From positions 310,001-374,000 of the forward strand of contig NZ_BDCD01000016.1 of the NCBI RefSeq assembly GCF_001613325.1: a stretch of DNA of 64,000 nucleotides, in the 5' to 3' direction. The stretch comes from Nocardia yamanashiensis NBRC 100130. GTDB taxonomy: Bacteria > Actinomycetota > Actinomycetes > Mycobacteriales > Mycobacteriaceae. Numbering within the stretch: position 1 is the first letter of the stretch; each line of letters starts with the position of its first letter. Position numbers and translations under genes: made by a program. This document shows positions 26,659-35,908 of the stretch, one piece after another. A model generated the notes under the pieces. That model did no database searches and was not told the DNA's origin. It saw nothing but the letters and a program-made list of their open reading frames with translations.

Positions 26659-28646
26659 ACCGCACCGAGAACGCGACCGCGGCGAATGGGAACGTGCCGC
26701 AATGGGTTCCGAGCAAGGCCGATATGGACGAGGCGCGCATCACCGACTTCGCCCGCTTCGTGGAGCGGCGATACGGGGTGCGGACCGATGACTATCGGGC
26801 GCTGTGGCAGTGGTCGGTCGGCGATATCGCCGCTTTCTGGCGGGCGGTGTGGGAGTACTTCGAGCTCGGGGAGATTCCCGGTGCGGTACTCGCCGAGGCC
26901 GCCATGCCCGGGGCGCGGTGGTTTCCCGGCGTTCGGCTCAACTATGTCGAGCAGGTGTTGCGGCAGGCGCGTACCGACCGGCCGGCCATTGTCGGATTGG
27001 GTGAGGACACGCCACCGCGTGAGCTGTCGTGGGATGACATGCTCTCCCGCACTGCTGTTCTCGCGCAGTCGTTGCGTGAGCTCGGGGTGCGGCCGGGGGA
27101 CCGGGTCGCCGGGTACCTGCCCAATATTCCGGAGGCGGTCATCGCGTTTCTGGCCACCGCTAGCCTGGGGGCGACCTGGAGTGCGTGCGGGCAGGACTAC
27201 ACGGCCAAGGCGGCGCTGGACCGGCTCGGGCAGTTGGAGCCGACCGTGCTGGTTACCGCCGACGGTTACCGCTATGGCGGCAAGGCGCACGACAAGCGCG
27301 CGGAGATCGCCGAACTGCGGGCCGGGCTGCCGAGTCTGCGTGCGACGGTGGCGATCTCGCGGCTCGGGCTCACCGTGCCCGCCGCGCTGAGCTGGGAGGA
27401 CGCCACCGAGGATCCGGGGCACAGCGGCGGGTTGCCGGCCGTCGAACCAGTGGCATTCGATCACCCGCTGTGGGTGCTGTACTCCTCCGGTACTACCGGC
27501 AAGCCCAAGGGCATCGTGCACGGTCACGGCGGGGTGCTGCTGGAACATCTCAAAGCCCTTGCTCTGCAATCGGATATCGGATCCGACGACACGTTCTTCT
27601 GGTACACCAGCCCCAGCTGGATGATGTGGAACTACCAGGTGGCCGGGCTGCTCGTGGGCGCGACCATCGTCTGCTACGACGGCAGCCCCTCCTATTCCTG
27701 CCCGGACGCCTTGTGGGGGTTGGCCGCTCGTACCCGCGCCACCGTGCTGGGCACCAGTCCCGGCTATGTGCTGTCGTGCGAGAAAGCCGGTGTCATCCCG
27801 GCGCTCGCACACGACCTGAGCGCGCTGCGGCTGGTCGGCATCACCGGATCCGCGCTCCCGCCGGCCTCGTCGCTGTGGCTGCGCGACGCCGTGGGCGAAC
27901 ACATTCCGGTGTCCTCGATCAGCGGCGGCACCGATGTGGTGTCGGCCTTCGCCGGTGGCGTGCGCACGGTCCCGGTCCGGCCCGGCGAACTGTCGGCCCC
28001 GTATCTCGGGGTCGCGCTGGAGGCGTGGAACGAGGCCGGCGTCCCGGTGTACGGCGAGGTCGGCGAACTGGTGGTCACCGCGCCCATGCCGTCCATGCCC
28101 ATCGGCTTCTGGAACGACGCCGACGGCTCTCGCTACCGCGACGCCTATTTCGACGCCTTCCCGGGGGTGTGGCGGCACGGCGACTGGATCACCGGCACCG
28201 CGCACGGCGGCGTCATCGTGCACGGCCGCTCGGATTCCACCCTGAACCGCAATGGAATTCGCATGGGCAGCGCCGATATCTACCAGGCCGTCGAAGCATT
28301 GCCCGAGGTGGCCGAAGCGCTGGTGCTCGGTATCGAGGAGCCGCACGGCGGGTACTGGATGCCGTTGTTCATCGTCCCCGCGCCGGGCCACGAGCTGACC
28401 CCGATCCTGGAACAGCGCATCGCCGCCGTCATCCGCATCGAGCTCTCGCCCCGGCACGTCCCCGACGAAATCCGTTGCGCCCCGGGCATTCCCCACACCC
28501 GCACCGGCAAGAAGCTCGAAGTCCCGCTCAAACGCCTGCTCCAGGGCGCGGATCCGGCGCAGGTCGTGGACCCCTCCGCCGTCGACGCTCCGGAGTTGTT
28601 GTCCTGGTTCGCCGCCCAGCGCCCGGCTACGACAGCCCGGCGATGA
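26655..28646 (+). CDS. aacS: Acetoacetyl-CoA synthetase
   Basis: This 663-residue adenylate-forming enzyme activates acetoacetate with ATP and CoA. It has the N-terminal WSVGDIAAFWRAVWEYF and MPGARWFPGVRLNYVEQVL blocks specific to acetoacetate-CoA ligases, the P-loop-like YSSGTTGKPKGIVHGHGG near residue 275, the HGDW motif near 515 and the catalytic Lys in RTGKKLEVPLKR. With the transporter and dehydrogenase it completes uptake and conversion of 3-hydroxybutyrate to acetoacetyl-CoA. Its last 20 bp overlap the convergent TetR gene. Confidence 0.93.
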   Translation: MNRTENATAANGNVPQWVPSKADMDEARITDFARFVERRYGVRTDDYRALWQWSVGDIAAFWRAVWEYFELGEIPGAVLAEAAMPGARWFPGVRLNYVEQVLRQARTDRPAIVGLGEDTPPRELSWDDMLSRTAVLAQSLRELGVRPGDRVAGYLPNIPEAVIAFLATASLGATWSACGQDYTAKAALDRLGQLEPTVLVTADGYRYGGKAHDKRAEIAELRAGLPSLRATVAISRLGLTVPAALSWEDATEDPGHSGGLPAVEPVAFDHPLWVLYSSGTTGKPKGIVHGHGGVLLEHLKALALQSDIGSDDTFFWYTSPSWMMWNYQVAGLLVGATIVCYDGSPSYSCPDALWGLAARTRATVLGTSPGYVLSCEKAGVIPALAHDLSALRLVGITGSALPPASSLWLRDAVGEHIPVSSISGGTDVVSAFAGGVRTVPVRPGELSAPYLGVALEAWNEAGVPVYGEVGELVVTAPMPSMPIGFWNDADGSRYRDAYFDAFPGVWRHGDWITGTAHGGVIVHGRSDSTLNRNGIRMGSADIYQAVEALPEVAEALVLGIEEPHGGYWMPLFIVPAPGHELTPILEQRIAAVIRIELSPRHVPDEIRCAPGIPHTRTGKKLEVPLKRLLQGADPAQVVDPSAVDAPELLSWFAAQRPATTARR

Positions 28647-29226
28647 GCTCTTCGATGTAGGCGCGGAACAGCCCCGGCATATCCACCCGCTCCGGATCCA
28701 GCAGCCATTGCAGCTGCAGGCCGTCCATCATGGCGGAGATCTGCCGGGCCACCGCGACGGTATCCACCTCGGCGCGAATCGTCCCGTCCGCCTGGCCGTC
28801 CGCCAGCGCCTGCGCCAGATACTCGCCGAATTTCCGGTACCGCCGCACCGCCCACTCGTGCGCCGGATGGTCCGCGGTGACGGCCTCGCTGGTGAGCACC
28901 GTGAACAACCGCACCAGCCCGGGCACGTGCTCGTTGTACTCCACCAGCTGCACCAGCCGCATGAGCGCGTCCTTGCCGCTCAGCGGGCGGCCCGCGGACA
29001 TGCGGTCGTAGTCGAGCCGGTCGCGCTGTTCCAGCACCGCCGCCAGCAGCGCCGCCTTGCTCGGGAAGTAGTGCAGCAGGCCCGGCTGCGACAGTCCGCA
29101 CCGCTCGGCGATCTCGGCGATGGAGGCCCCGCGATAGCCGTTGTCGGCGAACGCCCGCAGCGCCTCGTCGATGATCTGCTCGCGCCGGGCCTCGCCCCGG
29201 GAGCGTCGTTGCGGGTTCTCGCTCAT
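28627..29226 (-). CDS. TetR-family regulator
   Basis: This 199-residue repressor has an N-terminal HTH (RREQIIDEALRAFADNGYRG, then AEIAERCGLSQPGLLHYFPS) and a helical ligand-binding part. The start is the ATG at 29226; the frame stays open well upstream but crosses the intergenic operator. A perfect 20-bp palindrome lies 67 bp upstream, between this gene and the divergent hydrolase-glucosidase-transporter genes, so it probably controls itself and them. Its 3' end overlaps aacS, so antisense effects on that operon are possible. Confidence 0.88.
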   Translation of the reverse strand: MSENPQRRSRGEARREQIIDEALRAFADNGYRGASIAEIAERCGLSQPGLLHYFPSKAALLAAVLEQRDRLDYDRMSAGRPLSGKDALMRLVQLVEYNEHVPGLVRLFTVLTSEAVTADHPAHEWAVRRYRKFGEYLAQALADGQADGTIRAEVDTVAVARQISAMMDGLQLQWLLDPERVDMPGLFRAYIEELIAGLS

Positions 29227-29292
29227 GACCAGGCACACTAACCAAGTGCGTTGATCAGGCAAAATCCTTCTCGAATAACGAAACGGTAACAG

Positions 29293-29312
29293 TACCGAGT
29301 GGGCACTCGGTA
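29293..29312. promoter_or_regulatory. TetR-family operator
   Basis: TACCGAGTG-GG-CACTCGGTA is a perfect inverted repeat with 9-bp arms and a 2-bp centre, the size of a typical TetR dimer site, in the gap between divergent genes. It is assigned to the adjacent TetR by position. Confidence 0.75.
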
Positions 29313-29325
29313 GACTGGGTGCTCC

Positions 29326-29345
29326 GCTGGCACACTCGTGCCAGC
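29326..29345. promoter_or_regulatory. Second inverted repeat in the hydrolase leader
   Basis: GCTGGCAC-ACTC-GTGCCAGC has perfect 8-bp arms and a 4-nt loop, 33 bp before the hydrolase ATG. It may be another operator or a hairpin in the 5' leader of the mRNA. Confidence 0.45.
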
Positions 29346-29377
29346 CGTACAGGGACGTGCGAGGAAGGGAAGCCGGG

Positions 29378-30226
29378 ATGAGTCGGAGCAGCGAGGCGAT
29401 CACGCCCATCACCCTGCGAGGGGGAGCCGGAGCGCTCGCCGCCTGGGAGATTCCGCCGGCCGCCGGAGTCGAGCCGCGCGGCACGGTGGTGCTGGTGCCG
29501 GGCTTCACCGGATCCAAGGAAGACTTCGAGTACATGCTCCCGCTGCTGGCGGCGGCCGGGTATCGCGCGGTGGCCTACGACCAGCGCGGGCAGTATCAGT
29601 CCGACGGGCCGGACGAGGTGTCCGGCTATGCCATGGCCGATTTCGTCGGCGACCTGCTCGGCGTGATCGATCAGGTGTCGCCCGCCGAACCAGTGCATCT
29701 GGTCGGGCATTCCTTCGGCGGTTACGTCTCGCGGGTCGCGGTCATCGCCGCGCCGCGCCGCTTCCGCAGCTTCACCCTGCTGGCCTCCGGGCCCTCCTCG
29801 ATCGAGGACATCGATTTCCCGCCGCCGCAGCTGGTCGCGCAAATGGTGGAAGCCGGTGGGCGCGAAGCCATCTGGCAGCAGATGAACGCCGCCATGACCG
29901 CCGCGGGGACCACCTTCGCGCCCGGTCGCGCCGAGTTCCTGCACGACCGGATCCTCGCGACCAAGCAGGCGAACATCCTCGGCATTCTGAAGGTGATGGA
30001 GGAGCCACCCGTCAAGGATCCGGCCGAACTGCGCGAGACGGGCGTGCCGCTGCTGGTCGCCTACGGCGATACCAATGATCTGTGGGCCCCGGCCGTGCAC
30101 GAGAAGTTCGCCGCCGCGCTGGGTGCGAGGACCGCCGTCTATCACGGTCACGGCCATGTGCCGAATGAGGATGTGCCCGAACAGGTTACGGCCGATCTGG
30201 TCGACTTCTGGAAGGAACTGGCATGA
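29378..30226 (+). CDS. Alpha/beta-fold hydrolase
   Basis: This 282-residue hydrolase has the catalytic triad candidates Ser in GHSFGG near residue 111, Asp in YGDTNDLW near 232 and His in GHGHVPNED near 265. The oxyanion segment is PGFTGSKED near 41. AYDQRGQYQSDGP is typical of serine esterases and haloperoxidase-like enzymes. ATG 29378 has GGAAGGGA upstream. The gene is coupled to the beta-glucosidase (ATGA), so an ester attached to a sugar is a possible substrate, but this is only inferred. Confidence 0.88.
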   Translation: MSRSSEAITPITLRGGAGALAAWEIPPAAGVEPRGTVVLVPGFTGSKEDFEYMLPLLAAAGYRAVAYDQRGQYQSDGPDEVSGYAMADFVGDLLGVIDQVSPAEPVHLVGHSFGGYVSRVAVIAAPRRFRSFTLLASGPSSIEDIDFPPPQLVAQMVEAGGREAIWQQMNAAMTAAGTTFAPGRAEFLHDRILATKQANILGILKVMEEPPVKDPAELRETGVPLLVAYGDTNDLWAPAVHEKFAAALGARTAVYHGHGHVPNEDVPEQVTADLVDFWKELA

Positions 30227-32598
30227 GCGACCGCATCGAGGATCTGCTCGGCAAGCTTGACCTGCCCGCCAAGATCAAGCTGATCTCCGGGGCCGGGTTC
30301 TTCCGGTTCGCGGGGGAGCCGAGCATCGGGCTGGCGGAGATGCCGGTCTCGGACGGGCCGTCCGGGGTGCGCGGTGAACAGTGGGATGAGCGTGATCCGT
30401 CGGTGAGCCTGCCCTCGGGCACGGCGCTGGCCGCCACCTGGGATCGGGAGCTGCTCACCGAGATCGGGGCGCTGATCGCGGCCGAGGCGCGCCGCAAGGA
30501 CGTGTACGCGGTGCTGGGGCCGACCATCAACCTGCATCGATCGCCGTTGGGCGGCAGGCATTTCGAATGCTTCTCCGAGGATCCGGTGCTGACCGGCGAG
30601 ATCGCGGATGCGTACGTGCGCTCGGTGCAGGAGCACGGGGTGAGCGCCTGCCCGAAGCATTACGTGGCCAACGATTCCGAGACCGAGCGCTTCACCGCCG
30701 ACGTGATCGCCTCCGAACGGACCCTGCGCGAGCTGTATCTGTACCCGTTCGAACGGTCGGTGGCCGCCGGCGCGTGGATGGTCATGGCCGCCTACAACTC
30801 GGTCGACGGCGTCACCATGACCGAGAACACCCTGCTCGACGAGCCTCTGAAGGGCGAGTGGGGGTTTGACGGCGTGGTGGTGTCGGACTGGACCGCGGTG
30901 CGCTCCACCACCGGCGCGGCCAAGGGCAACGACATCGCCATGCCCGGACCGTGGGAGGCCTGGGGCGCGCCCCTGGAAGAGGCCGTGCGCAAGGGCGAGG
31001 TACCCGAGTCCGCCATCGACGAGAAGGTCCGGCGCATCCTGCGTTTCGCCGAACGGGTCGGCGGATTGAACGGCGAGCCCAAAGCGGTCGCGCCGTTCAC
31101 CGACGCCGCCGCACAGCAACTGGTGCGCGCGGCCGCCGCCAAGGCCATGGTGCTGGTCGCCAATGACGGCACGCTGCCCCTGGACAAGCCCGCGCGGGTG
31201 GCGCTGCTCGGGTCCGCCGCCGCCGAACCGCGTTTCATGGGCGGCGGCAGCGCCACGGTCATTCCGGCGCACACCACCTCACCCCTGGAGGGGCTGTCGG
31301 CCGCGCTGCCGGTGACCTACACGCCCGGTGTGCACTTGAGCGAGAACCTGATTCCGGTGCCGCCGGCCCTGGTCACCGATCCCGAGACCGGGACGCCGGG
31401 GCTGTCGCTGCGCTACCTCGACGGTGACGAGGTGCTCGAGGCCGAACATCGCACCGCCGGCAGCCTCATGCTGTTCGGCAATCCGAATGCCATGGCCGCC
31501 AAGACCATCGAGCTGCGCGGCCGGTTGCGGGCCGACGCCGCCGGGGAATGGCGAATCGGGCTCGCGGGCGTCGGCGCGCTGAGCCTGAGCATCGACGGCG
31601 AGACCGTCCTCGAGGACACCGTCATGCCCGACGGCGGCGATCCGGTGGAGATGCTGCTGAATCCGCCGCAGCGCTTCGTCACCCGCACCCTCGCCGAGGG
31701 CGACGAGGTGGACGTGCTGATCCGCCTGACGCCCGGCGGCGGCTTCCCCGCCATGGGCATCACCTACGCCATCGGCCGCCCGCGCCGCGCCGACGACGAA
31801 GAGTTCGCCGCCGCGGTCGAATTGGCGCGCAACTCCGATGTCGCGGTGATCGTGGTCGGCACCACCGAGCAGATCGAATCCGAAGGCTTCGACCGCACCG
31901 ACCTCGCCCTGCCCGGCCGCCAGAACGAACTGGTCGCGGCGGTGGCGGCGGTCAACCCGCGCACCATCGTGGTGGTGAATTCCGGTTCGCCCGTGGAGAT
32001 GCCGTGGCGCGACGACGTGGCCGCGGTGCTGCTGGCCTGGTTCCCGGGACAGGAATTCGGCGCGGCGCTGGCCGATGTGCTCACCGGCGCGGCCGAACCC
32101 GGCGGCCGGTTGCCCACCACCTGGCCCAAGACCATGGCCGATGTGCCGGTGCTCAACACCAAGCCGAACCCGGACAACAGCCTGCCCTACGACGAGGGCA
32201 TTCACATCGGATACCGGGCATGGCTGAAATCCGGTGTGGCCCCGGCCTATCCGTTCGGGCACGGCCTCGGCTACACCAGCTGGGAGCTGTCCGGGCTCAC
32301 GGTATCGGGGCGCACCGCGACCGTCACGGTGCGCAATACCGGCGACCGTGCCGGGCGTCAGGTGGTGCAGGCGTACCTGTCCCGCGAGCACAGCGCCGTC
32401 GATCGCCCGGTGCGCTGGCTGGCCGGGTTCGCGCTGGTCGAGGCCGGAGCGGGTGAAACCGTCACCGCCACCATCGAATTGCCGCGGCGCGCGTTCGAGC
32501 ACTGGACCGATGCCGGCTGGGCCGTCGAGCCCGGCGGCTTCACACTCCATATCGGCACCTCCGTCATGGAGCTACCGCTCACCGCCGACATCGGCTGA
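30223..32598 (+). CDS. GH3 beta-glucosidase with PA14 domain
   Basis: This 791-residue enzyme has no signal peptide and is therefore predicted cytoplasmic. The N-terminal barrel carries DGPSGVRGEQW, the KHYVANDSETER block and nucleophile Asp in VVVSDWTAV near residue 225. The C-terminal sandwich has GTTEQIESEGFDRTDLALPG with the likely acid/base Glu, and a PA14-like segment is inserted at about 395-530. A fibronectin-III-like tail follows. Family members split terminal beta-linked glucose or related sugars from glycosides. A hairpin terminator follows the stop. Confidence 0.92.
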   Translation: MSDRIEDLLGKLDLPAKIKLISGAGFFRFAGEPSIGLAEMPVSDGPSGVRGEQWDERDPSVSLPSGTALAATWDRELLTEIGALIAAEARRKDVYAVLGPTINLHRSPLGGRHFECFSEDPVLTGEIADAYVRSVQEHGVSACPKHYVANDSETERFTADVIASERTLRELYLYPFERSVAAGAWMVMAAYNSVDGVTMTENTLLDEPLKGEWGFDGVVVSDWTAVRSTTGAAKGNDIAMPGPWEAWGAPLEEAVRKGEVPESAIDEKVRRILRFAERVGGLNGEPKAVAPFTDAAAQQLVRAAAAKAMVLVANDGTLPLDKPARVALLGSAAAEPRFMGGGSATVIPAHTTSPLEGLSAALPVTYTPGVHLSENLIPVPPALVTDPETGTPGLSLRYLDGDEVLEAEHRTAGSLMLFGNPNAMAAKTIELRGRLRADAAGEWRIGLAGVGALSLSIDGETVLEDTVMPDGGDPVEMLLNPPQRFVTRTLAEGDEVDVLIRLTPGGGFPAMGITYAIGRPRRADDEEFAAAVELARNSDVAVIVVGTTEQIESEGFDRTDLALPGRQNELVAAVAAVNPRTIVVVNSGSPVEMPWRDDVAAVLLAWFPGQEFGAALADVLTGAAEPGGRLPTTWPKTMADVPVLNTKPNPDNSLPYDEGIHIGYRAWLKSGVAPAYPFGHGLGYTSWELSGLTVSGRTATVTVRNTGDRAGRQVVQAYLSREHSAVDRPVRWLAGFALVEAGAGETVTATIELPRRAFEHWTDAGWAVEPGGFTLHIGTSVMELPLTADIG

Positions 32599-32603
32599 GC
32601 CGC

Positions 32604-32634
32604 GGCCGGTCCCGTGCCGCGTGCGGGACCGGCC
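32604..32634 (+). terminator. Hairpin after the beta-glucosidase gene
   Basis: GGCCGGTCCCG and CGGGACCGGCC form a perfect 11-bp stem with a 9-nt loop 5 bp past the stop codon. There is no T-run, so termination may be partial. Confidence 0.6.
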
Positions 32635-32722
32635 GTTCGGAGCGGGCCGCGCGTGCGGCCCGCCATCCGGCCTGCCCGCGGCCGGAGTTCACGCTTCCGC
32701 TTCTCTCCGCTTGGGATTCACC

Positions 32723-33958
32723 GTGGCTGATTTCGATGCCGACGCCGTCGTCGGCGCACCACCCGTGGCCGCGCCGAACCGCGGGCAGCTGCCCCTGCTG
32801 TTCCTGGGCAACGCGGCCATGTACGCGGTGTACGTGGGCGTCGGATCGGTATTGCTGCCCTTGCAGATCGAGCACATCGATCCGGCCCACAAGGTGGCGA
32901 ACCTGGGCTTGGTGGCCGGTGTGGCGGCCATCTTCGCGACCGTGTTCAATCCGGTCGCGGGCGCGCTGTCGGATCGCTCCGGGCGGCGCAATCCGTGGAT
33001 CCTGGGCGGCGGACTGGCGGCGATCCTCGCCCTGGGACTGCTCGGCAGCGTGAATACCGTGCTGCTGGTGGCCATTTGCTGGTGCCTCGGGCAGGCCGTC
33101 ATGAACATCTACCAAGCCGCGATCACCTCGGTGGTGCCGGACCGGGTGCCGTTGGACCGGCGCGGAACGGCCTCGGCGGCAGTGGGTTTGGGCCTGCCGG
33201 TGGGATCGATCATCGGCGTGCTGCTGGCGTCCGGCTTCTCCGACCATTACCGCACCGGATATCTCGCGCTCGGTGCGCTGGTCGCGCTGGCCGCGGTGGT
33301 GTTCACCACGCGTGCCAAGGAGCAGCGGCTGCCGCCGAAACAGGCTGCGCCACTGCGGGATCAGGTCGTCACTTTCCTGGGTGTACTGCGCGAGCACGAC
33401 TTCCGCTGGGCGTTCATCGGCCGCGCGCTCATCGTGCTCGGCTACTTCGCCGTCAGCGGCTACCAGCTCTACATCCTGCAAGACCATATCCGGCTGCCCG
33501 GGAGCCTGGAACCCGCTGACGCCGTGGCGATCCTGACCCCCATCGCCGCCGTCGGCATGGCGATCTCCACCGTGATCGGCGGCGTCCTGTCCGACCGCCT
33601 GAACCGCCGCAAACTGTTCGTCGGCATCTCCGCCGGGCTCGCCGCCGGTGCCCAGCTCATCCCCGCCCTCAGCCCCACCTGGCCCGGCATGCTGGTCTTC
33701 GCGACCGTGAACGGTTTCGCCTTCGGCTGTTTCATGGCCGTGGACACCGCCCTGGTCACCATGGTGCTGCCCAAGGCCGAGGACGCCGCCCGCGATATGG
33801 GCGTGCTGAACATCGCCAATGCCGGACCGCAGATCCTCGGCCCGTTCGTGGCCTCGGCGGTGGTCGGTCTCGGCGGCTACACCCCGCTGTTCCTGTTCGG
33901 CGGCCTGCTCTCGGTGCTCGGCGCGCTCGCGGTCGCCCCCATCCGCTCGGTGCGCTGA
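32723..33958 (+). CDS. MFS sugar-type transporter
   Basis: This 411-residue carrier has about 12 helices with GALSDRSGRRNPWILGGG in the first half and GGVLSDRLNRRKLFVGIS in the second, the paired cytoplasmic-loop motifs of the major facilitator fold. It is close in layout to glycoside-type symporters. GTG 32723 is the first sensible start; the frame reads through from the glucosidase region without homology. It follows the hydrolase and glucosidase and probably brings in a glycoside for them. Confidence 0.8.
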   Translation: MADFDADAVVGAPPVAAPNRGQLPLLFLGNAAMYAVYVGVGSVLLPLQIEHIDPAHKVANLGLVAGVAAIFATVFNPVAGALSDRSGRRNPWILGGGLAAILALGLLGSVNTVLLVAICWCLGQAVMNIYQAAITSVVPDRVPLDRRGTASAAVGLGLPVGSIIGVLLASGFSDHYRTGYLALGALVALAAVVFTTRAKEQRLPPKQAAPLRDQVVTFLGVLREHDFRWAFIGRALIVLGYFAVSGYQLYILQDHIRLPGSLEPADAVAILTPIAAVGMAISTVIGGVLSDRLNRRKLFVGISAGLAAGAQLIPALSPTWPGMLVFATVNGFAFGCFMAVDTALVTMVLPKAEDAARDMGVLNIANAGPQILGPFVASAVVGLGGYTPLFLFGGLLSVLGALAVAPIRSVR

Positions 33959-33959
33959 G

Positions 33960-34622
33960 TCAGAACCGTTCGGCGGTCAGCGTGATGGTGGTCCAGCCGC
34001 CGACGTGAATCCGGTCGCCGGATTGCAACGGCAGCGGCCGGCGCGGCGGGATGGGCGTGGAACTCTCGTTGACGCAGGTGCCGTTGGTCGAACCCAGATC
34101 CGTCACCGCGATGCTGTCGCCGTCGACGTGCAGGATGGCGTGCGAGCGCGAGACCGCCACATCCGCCGGGGCGATGGACAGGTCGATGTGCGGGTGCACG
34201 CCCTGCGATTCGCTGCGCTTGCCGATCAGAATGTCGGTGTCGTGCAGGGGAATCCGGCGCTCCGGGTAGTAGACGGGGAAGTCGACGCGATCCAGGTCCG
34301 GGCCCTTGAGCGCGATCATGCGCTGATAGTGCGCCTGATCCGCGGTCACCGTGGCCACCCACAGCACCGTGCCCGCGGCGATGCCGTGGTCACCGGTCAC
34401 CTCCGCCACGGATTCCGGTGGGGGAGCGGCAATCCGGGGCGCGGTGCCCAGCGCGGAATCGTAACCGCAGTACTCGCAGAACCGGCCCTCCAGGGGCGAC
34501 CGGCACTGCGGGCACGGCGGCGCGAGCGGGGCGGCGGGCGGCGCGGCCGCGCCCATCGGCGATCCGCACACATCGCAGTAGTCGGTCGCCGTGGACGGGT
34601 GGCCTTCGGGGCAGGCGGGCAT
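33960..34622 (-). CDS. Zinc-ribbon FHA-domain protein
   Basis: This 220-residue protein has two short zinc ribbons at the N-terminus (CPEGH...DYCDVCG and CPQCRSPLEGRFCEYCG), a linker, and a C-terminal FHA phosphothreonine-binding domain (SRSHAILHVDGDSIAVTDLG then STNGT at about 160-185). It is the last gene of the pknG operon; its ATG overlaps the VWA stop (TGATG). GarA, the FHA substrate of mycobacterial PknG, has the same domain but no ribbons. It is a likely reader of, or target for, the kinase here (inference). Confidence 0.88.
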   Translation of the reverse strand: MPACPEGHPSTATDYCDVCGSPMGAAAPPAAPLAPPCPQCRSPLEGRFCEYCGYDSALGTAPRIAAPPPESVAEVTGDHGIAAGTVLWVATVTADQAHYQRMIALKGPDLDRVDFPVYYPERRIPLHDTDILIGKRSESQGVHPHIDLSIAPADVAVSRSHAILHVDGDSIAVTDLGSTNGTCVNESSTPIPPRRPLPLQSGDRIHVGGWTTITLTAERF

Positions 34623-35908
34623 CAGTCGTCCTTTCGCACCCGGGCGGTCTTGGTGGAACGCACATCCAGGGCCATCTCGTCGGCCGGATCGATGGCCGAA
34701 CGCAGCCGCACCGTGCCGGTCCGGTCATCGACTTCCACCACCGCCGCAAGGAGTTTGGCGGTGTTGTCGTTGCCGGACTCGGCGGCCAGCTGCACCGCGC
34801 GCTGAAGTTTCGCGGTGGCGGTGGTGAGATCGCCCGCCTTGCGCGCGGCCAGCCCCTCCTGCACCGCCTGCGCCAGCTCGGCCTGCCCGGTGTAATGCGC
34901 CACCCGGCGGCTGATCCGCGCCGACAGATCGGTGTCGGTGGTCCACACCGCCTTCACCAGACCCTGGCCCACCACCTCGTCGCCCAGCACCACGCTGATC
35001 CGCGCGGCCAGCTTCTCGCGGCCGGGCGCGGCCGGTTCCACCTCCAGTTGCACGTGATAGTCGCGTTCCTCCGCGCCCCACGAACCCAGCGGATACTCAC
35101 CCACCTGCGGCCCCACTTGATGGCGGCGATCGGTGAGCACCTCGATGGTCGGCGCGACCTGCTTCACGAACCGGATCTGCGCCCCCACCGGTGTCCAGAG
35201 CCGCAGCGTCAGTTCGGGAATCGACTTGGCCATGGAGCTCTGCATCATGGCGGCGAAATCGGCGGCGAGCAGATCCGGGGTCTTGATCAGGTCCACGGTG
35301 CCGTGCAGCGCGGAGGCGATGGATCGCAATTCGTCCACCCGCCAATCGGTTCCGACGCCGCGGCAATCGCAGGTGAACACGCCTTCCGACGCCTGGATCT
35401 CACGGGCCAGCTGCTCCGGGGTCTCGTGCTCGTTCTGGCCGTCGGTGAGCAGGATGGCGTGCGCCATCGCCCCCGGATGATGCTGGGCGATGATGCGCGA
35501 CAACCCCAGCCAGGTGCCGATGGCGGTGCCGCCGGAGGGCCGCAGCTTGTCCAGCGCGTGCCGGGCGGCGGCGCGGGTGTGCCGGTCGGCCACCGCGGAC
35601 GCGCCGTCCTTGGGGAACACCACCTCGGCCTTGTCGGTGCCGGCCACGATGGCGAACCGGGTGCCGTCGGCGAGCACGTCCAGCGCGGCCAGGGTGGCGC
35701 GGCGGGCGCCGCCGAACTTGTCGTGGCCGCCCATCGAACCGGAACAGTCGATGATCAGGATCTCCACCCGCTGCTGCGGCGGGGCGGCCACGGTCAGCTC
35801 GTCGGTGGTCTCCACGGTGACGATGGCGTCCACCGTGCGGGCGCCCTCGGCCAGATATTCGTTCTGATCGACGGCGACCGAAATGCCTGCTGCGGTAACG
35901 GAACTCAT
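34622..35908 (-). CDS. VWA-domain protein of the pknG operon
   Basis: This 428-residue protein has a von Willebrand A domain with a complete MIDAS metal site: DCSGSM near residue 55, the Thr in GGTAIGTWL near 130, and LLTDGQNE near 155. An N-terminal segment precedes it and a C-terminal part (about 280-428) contains helical repeats (HYTGQAELAQAVQEGLAARK). There is no signal peptide or membrane helix. Its ATG lies within the PP2C stop (ATGA). VWA domains bind partners via Mg2+; a scaffold role for the signalling proteins is inferred. Confidence 0.85.
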   Translation of the reverse strand: MSSVTAAGISVAVDQNEYLAEGARTVDAIVTVETTDELTVAAPPQQRVEILIIDCSGSMGGHDKFGGARRATLAALDVLADGTRFAIVAGTDKAEVVFPKDGASAVADRHTRAAARHALDKLRPSGGTAIGTWLGLSRIIAQHHPGAMAHAILLTDGQNEHETPEQLAREIQASEGVFTCDCRGVGTDWRVDELRSIASALHGTVDLIKTPDLLAADFAAMMQSSMAKSIPELTLRLWTPVGAQIRFVKQVAPTIEVLTDRRHQVGPQVGEYPLGSWGAEERDYHVQLEVEPAAPGREKLAARISVVLGDEVVGQGLVKAVWTTDTDLSARISRRVAHYTGQAELAQAVQEGLAARKAGDLTTATAKLQRAVQLAAESGNDNTAKLLAAVVEVDDRTGTVRLRSAIDPADEMALDVRSTKTARVRKDD

